The notes under the pieces: generated by a model
Database searches by the model: none
What the model was told of the DNA's origin: nothing
What the model saw: the letters and a program-made list of their open reading frames with translations, nothing else
Made by a program: the position numbers and the translations under genes
DNA from: JASHPR01 sp963833885
GTDB lineage: Bacteria > Actinomycetota > Actinomycetes > Streptosporangiales > Streptosporangiaceae
DNA: 64,000 nucleotides
Reading direction: 5' to 3'
Assembly: GCA_963833885.1 (NCBI GenBank)
Contig: CAWHZU010000006.1
Coordinates: 62,001-126,000 of the forward strand
Shown: in pieces, positions 61,792 through 64,000 of the stretch
Numbering within the stretch: the first letter of the stretch is position 1
Layout of the letters: each line of letters opens with the position of its first letter

Positions 61792-63563
61792 CGGGCCACC
61801 TCGGTGGGCATGGGTTGGGGACGGAGGATGGCCGTGGTGGGTGGGCGCGCGGCGTCGTTGGGCTGCCGGAGCTGGCCGTGGTCCAGGGTGATCACGCGGC
61901 TGGCCAGGCCTTCCCAGCCGCGGCCGTGGCTGACCAGCACGACGGTTCGGCCGGCTGCCATGGTCTCGACGGTCTCCCAGAGTTGACGGGCGCTGGCCGG
62001 GTCCAGGTGGGCGGCTGGCTCGTCGAGCAGCAGCAGCCGTGCGTCCCGCAGGAACGCGCGAGCCAGCGCGATCTTCTGCCGCTGACCCGCCGAAAGCCGC
62101 AGTCCGCGCTCGCCGAGTTCCTCCCGGTAGCCGCGGGGCAGTTCCTCGATGAACTCGGCGGCACCGGCCAGCTCGGCCGCCCGCCGGATCGCGTCCAGGC
62201 CGGCGCCGGGGCTGCCCAGCGCGATGTTGCCGGCCGCGGTGCCCACGAACAGGTGCGGCTGCTGCGGCACCCAGGCGATCTGGGCGCGCCACCGGCCCAG
62301 GTCGATCGCGGCCAGGTCGGTGCCGCCGGCCTGGATCGTTCCGGCGGCGGGCTGGACGAACCCGAGCAGCAGCGCCAGCAGCGTGCTCTTGCCTGCCCCG
62401 CTCGGCCCGGTCACCGCGACCCGCTCGCCCGGCCGGATCGCCAGGCTCAGCTCCCGCAAGGCCGGCCGGTCGCGTCCCGGATAAGCCGCGGTCACCGCGT
62501 TCAGGGCAATCTCATCGGTGTGCAGGTCGGCAGCCCGGGTACGCGGTATCGGGCGCGGGCCGAGGGCCGGCTCGGTCTCCAGGATCTCCAGCACCCGCCC
62601 GGCCGCCGCCGCGCCCTCCATGCTCGCGTGGAACTGGGCGGCGACCGCGCGCAGCGGCAGGAACGCCTCGGGTGTCAGCAGCAGCACGAGCAGCGCGGTC
62701 TCGTACCCCATGTGCCCGTAGAGCAGCCGCAGCCCGACCTCGACCGCGACCAGGGCCGTGGCAACGGCGGCGGTGAGCTCAAGCACCAGCGCGGACAAGA
62801 ACGCGACCCGCAGCGCGGACATGGTCGCCGACCGGTAGGCGCCGGTGACCTCGCCGATCACCTTCTGCTGCGGCTTGGCCCTGCCGAACAGCTTGAGCGT
62901 GGGCAGGCCCTCGACCACGTCGAGGAAGTGACCGGCGAGCGTGGCGAGCAGCCGCCACTGCCGTCGCGTCTGCGCCTTGGTGTGCCAGCCGACCAGCACC
63001 GCGAACAGCGGGATCAGCGGCAGCGTCGCCGCGATCAGGACGGCGGAGATCCAGTCGGCCGCTGCCACCCGCGCCAGAACCGCGACCGGGACCGCGACCG
63101 CGAGCACCAGCTGCGGAAGGTAACGGGCGAAATACGGATCGAGTCCGTCAAGGCCCCTGGTGGCCAGCGCGGCGACCTCTGCGCCCTGCCCGCCCGGGCC
63201 GCCCGACCAGGCCGGGCCGAGCCCGACCGCCCGGCCCGCGAGCGCGCGCCGCAGCTGCGACTTCACGGTGGCGGCCGCGCGCAGCGCGCAGACCTCGCCG
63301 CCGTAGGTCACCGCGACCCGCACGGCCACGACGCCGAGCAGCGCCGCCAGGGTGCCCCACAGCGCCGCGGCGACGGCCTGACCGCGAGCCGCGGTGGCGA
63401 GCGCGTGCGCCAGCAGGCTCGCCTGGGCGAGGATCGCGGCGGTGGCGACCATCCCGAGGACGACGGTGGTGACCAGCTGGCGGCGGGCGGCCCGGGCGTA
63501 ACGCAGCAGCCGGGGGTCAACCGGGCGCACGGCCAGCCAGCATGATCCAGACCACGAAGCCAT
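61788..63563 (-). CDS. cydD: Thiol reductant ABC exporter subunit CydD
   Basis: ATG 63563 gives 591 aa; the frame runs further upstream without homology. Membrane helices start at VDPRLLRYARAARRQLVTTV; then the transmembrane domain and an ATPase domain with Walker A VTGPSGAGKSTLLALLLG, signature LSAGQRQKIALARAFLRD and Walker B LLLDEPAAHLD. It forms the heterodimer with CydC. The start region is divergent from the GAP-family gene. Confidence 0.93.
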   Translation of the reverse strand: MASWSGSCWLAVRPVDPRLLRYARAARRQLVTTVVLGMVATAAILAQASLLAHALATAARGQAVAAALWGTLAALLGVVAVRVAVTYGGEVCALRAAATVKSQLRRALAGRAVGLGPAWSGGPGGQGAEVAALATRGLDGLDPYFARYLPQLVLAVAVPVAVLARVAAADWISAVLIAATLPLIPLFAVLVGWHTKAQTRRQWRLLATLAGHFLDVVEGLPTLKLFGRAKPQQKVIGEVTGAYRSATMSALRVAFLSALVLELTAAVATALVAVEVGLRLLYGHMGYETALLVLLLTPEAFLPLRAVAAQFHASMEGAAAAGRVLEILETEPALGPRPIPRTRAADLHTDEIALNAVTAAYPGRDRPALRELSLAIRPGERVAVTGPSGAGKSTLLALLLGFVQPAAGTIQAGGTDLAAIDLGRWRAQIAWVPQQPHLFVGTAAGNIALGSPGAGLDAIRRAAELAGAAEFIEELPRGYREELGERGLRLSAGQRQKIALARAFLRDARLLLLDEPAAHLDPASARQLWETVETMAAGRTVVLVSHGRGWEGLASRVITLDHGQLRQPNDAARPPTTAILRPQPMPTEVAR

Positions 63564-63653
63564 GTTTCCCCGGCGGCCGGAACGGCAGTTCACCCGCGCC
63601 GGGTGAGGTGGGCCGGCCCGGCCCGGGGACCGCAGACGCATGCGGAACCCCCG

Positions 63654-64000
63654 GTGATCGAGCAGGCGGCCGGCCTGGCCGTGCTGGCGGCGCTGTCTCC
63701 AACGGCCCTCCTGGCGGCGGCTGTCTATTTGGGCTCGGCCCGGCCCAGGCAGACCACCCTGTTCTACCTGCTCGGCGCCATGCTGATGAGCACGGTCATC
63801 GCCGTGGCCGTTGTGGTGCTGCTGCGCAACGTCGGCCTGAGCCGTCCCCACGAGCACACGCCCCGGTACGGCCTGCGGCTCGGCCTCGGCCTGCTGCTGC
63901 TGGCCGTCGGCGCCGTGCTCGTGGTGCGCCGCCGCAGGCGCGGGCCGGCGGATCAGGTCAAGAAGAAAAAGAAGCCCGGGCTGGTGTCCAGGATGATCGC
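63654..64000 (+). CDS. GAP (Sap/sulfolipid-addressing) family membrane protein, incomplete
   Basis: GTG 63654 starts a plus-strand frame that runs off the window after 115 codons. It reads VIEQAAGLAVLAALSPTALL, then helices (FYLLGAMLMSTVIAVAVVVL, RLGLGLLLLAVGAVLVV) and a very basic loop (RRRRRGPADQVKKKKKPGL). This is the start of GAP-family membrane proteins, which have six helices and are linked to glycolipid export. No good ribosome-binding site is seen. It is divergent from cydD. Confidence 0.7.
   Translation, partial: MIEQAAGLAVLAALSPTALLAAAVYLGSARPRQTTLFYLLGAMLMSTVIAVAVVVLLRNVGLSRPHEHTPRYGLRLGLGLLLLAVGAVLVVRRRRRGPADQVKKKKKPGLVSRMI

Overview
The window is about 70% G+C and carries a long block of conserved chromosomal genes in the order typical of Actinomycetota: tig-clpP1-clpP2-clpX, valS, folC-DUF4233, mreB-mreC-mreD-pbp2-rodA, a B12-binding radical SAM protein with its TIGR03936 partner, RNase E/G, rplU-rpmA-obgE, and nadD-rsfS-gpgP with a tRNA-Ala. 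Two ClpP paralogues, GpgP-RsfS-NadD linkage, a HelD-type helicase and a CydDC exporter fit a filamentous or soil actinomycete. My guess is a Streptosporangiales-like lineage, but the sequence does not fix the genus. Almost all core genes lie on the minus strand, so they read from high to low coordinates.

Layout. 1-2215 is decayed accessory DNA: one small hypothetical gene and a DUF4238 gene broken by three frameshifts, abutting the 3' end of tRNA-Ala(GGC). 2216-5665 holds the tRNA, gpgP, rsfS, nadD and a phenylacetate-CoA-ligase-like gene. 5846-9270 is a plus-strand group: an M48 protease, then an ECF41-type sigma factor translationally coupled to a carboxymuconolactone decarboxylase-like protein, with a SnoaL-like gene behind. 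9280-20550 runs helD, obgE, rpmA, rplU, RNase E/G, TIGR03936 and TIGR03960. 20750-23513 carries a TauE/SafE permease and a metallo-beta-lactamase/Rieske fusion. 23545-31052 is the rod-shape/elongasome operon (mreBCD, pbp2, rodA), ending next to a PIN-domain remnant. 31390-40310 has DUF4233, folC, two paralogous solute-binding lipoproteins and valS. 40554-48445 (plus) encodes a MacB/FtsX-type system of two large permeases and two ATPases. 48616-52941 is clpX-clpP2-clpP1-tig. 53183-64000 holds an HdeD-like protein, a large LuxR-family (LAL) regulator, a DUF7144-type membrane protein, a GH15 glycosidase, cydCD and the start of a GAP-family membrane gene.

Most worth a second look: (i) a plus-strand promoter and intrinsic terminator enclosing about 65 nt of unusually A+T-rich DNA between helD and obgE, a candidate small RNA; (ii) an MreD whose membrane domain is followed by about 365 residues of basic, repetitive Arg/Gly-rich sequence; (iii) an ECF41 sigma-factor module with a good match to its own promoter class and a structured leader of unknown type; (iv) a tandem duplication of the ribosome-binding site and start codon of the LAL regulator; (v) several in-gene frameshifts (RNase E/G, ABC ATPase, folC tail) that are either sequencing errors or real. 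Genes usual in this neighbourhood (ndk, proB/proA, a LytR-type gene) are not at their usual places.
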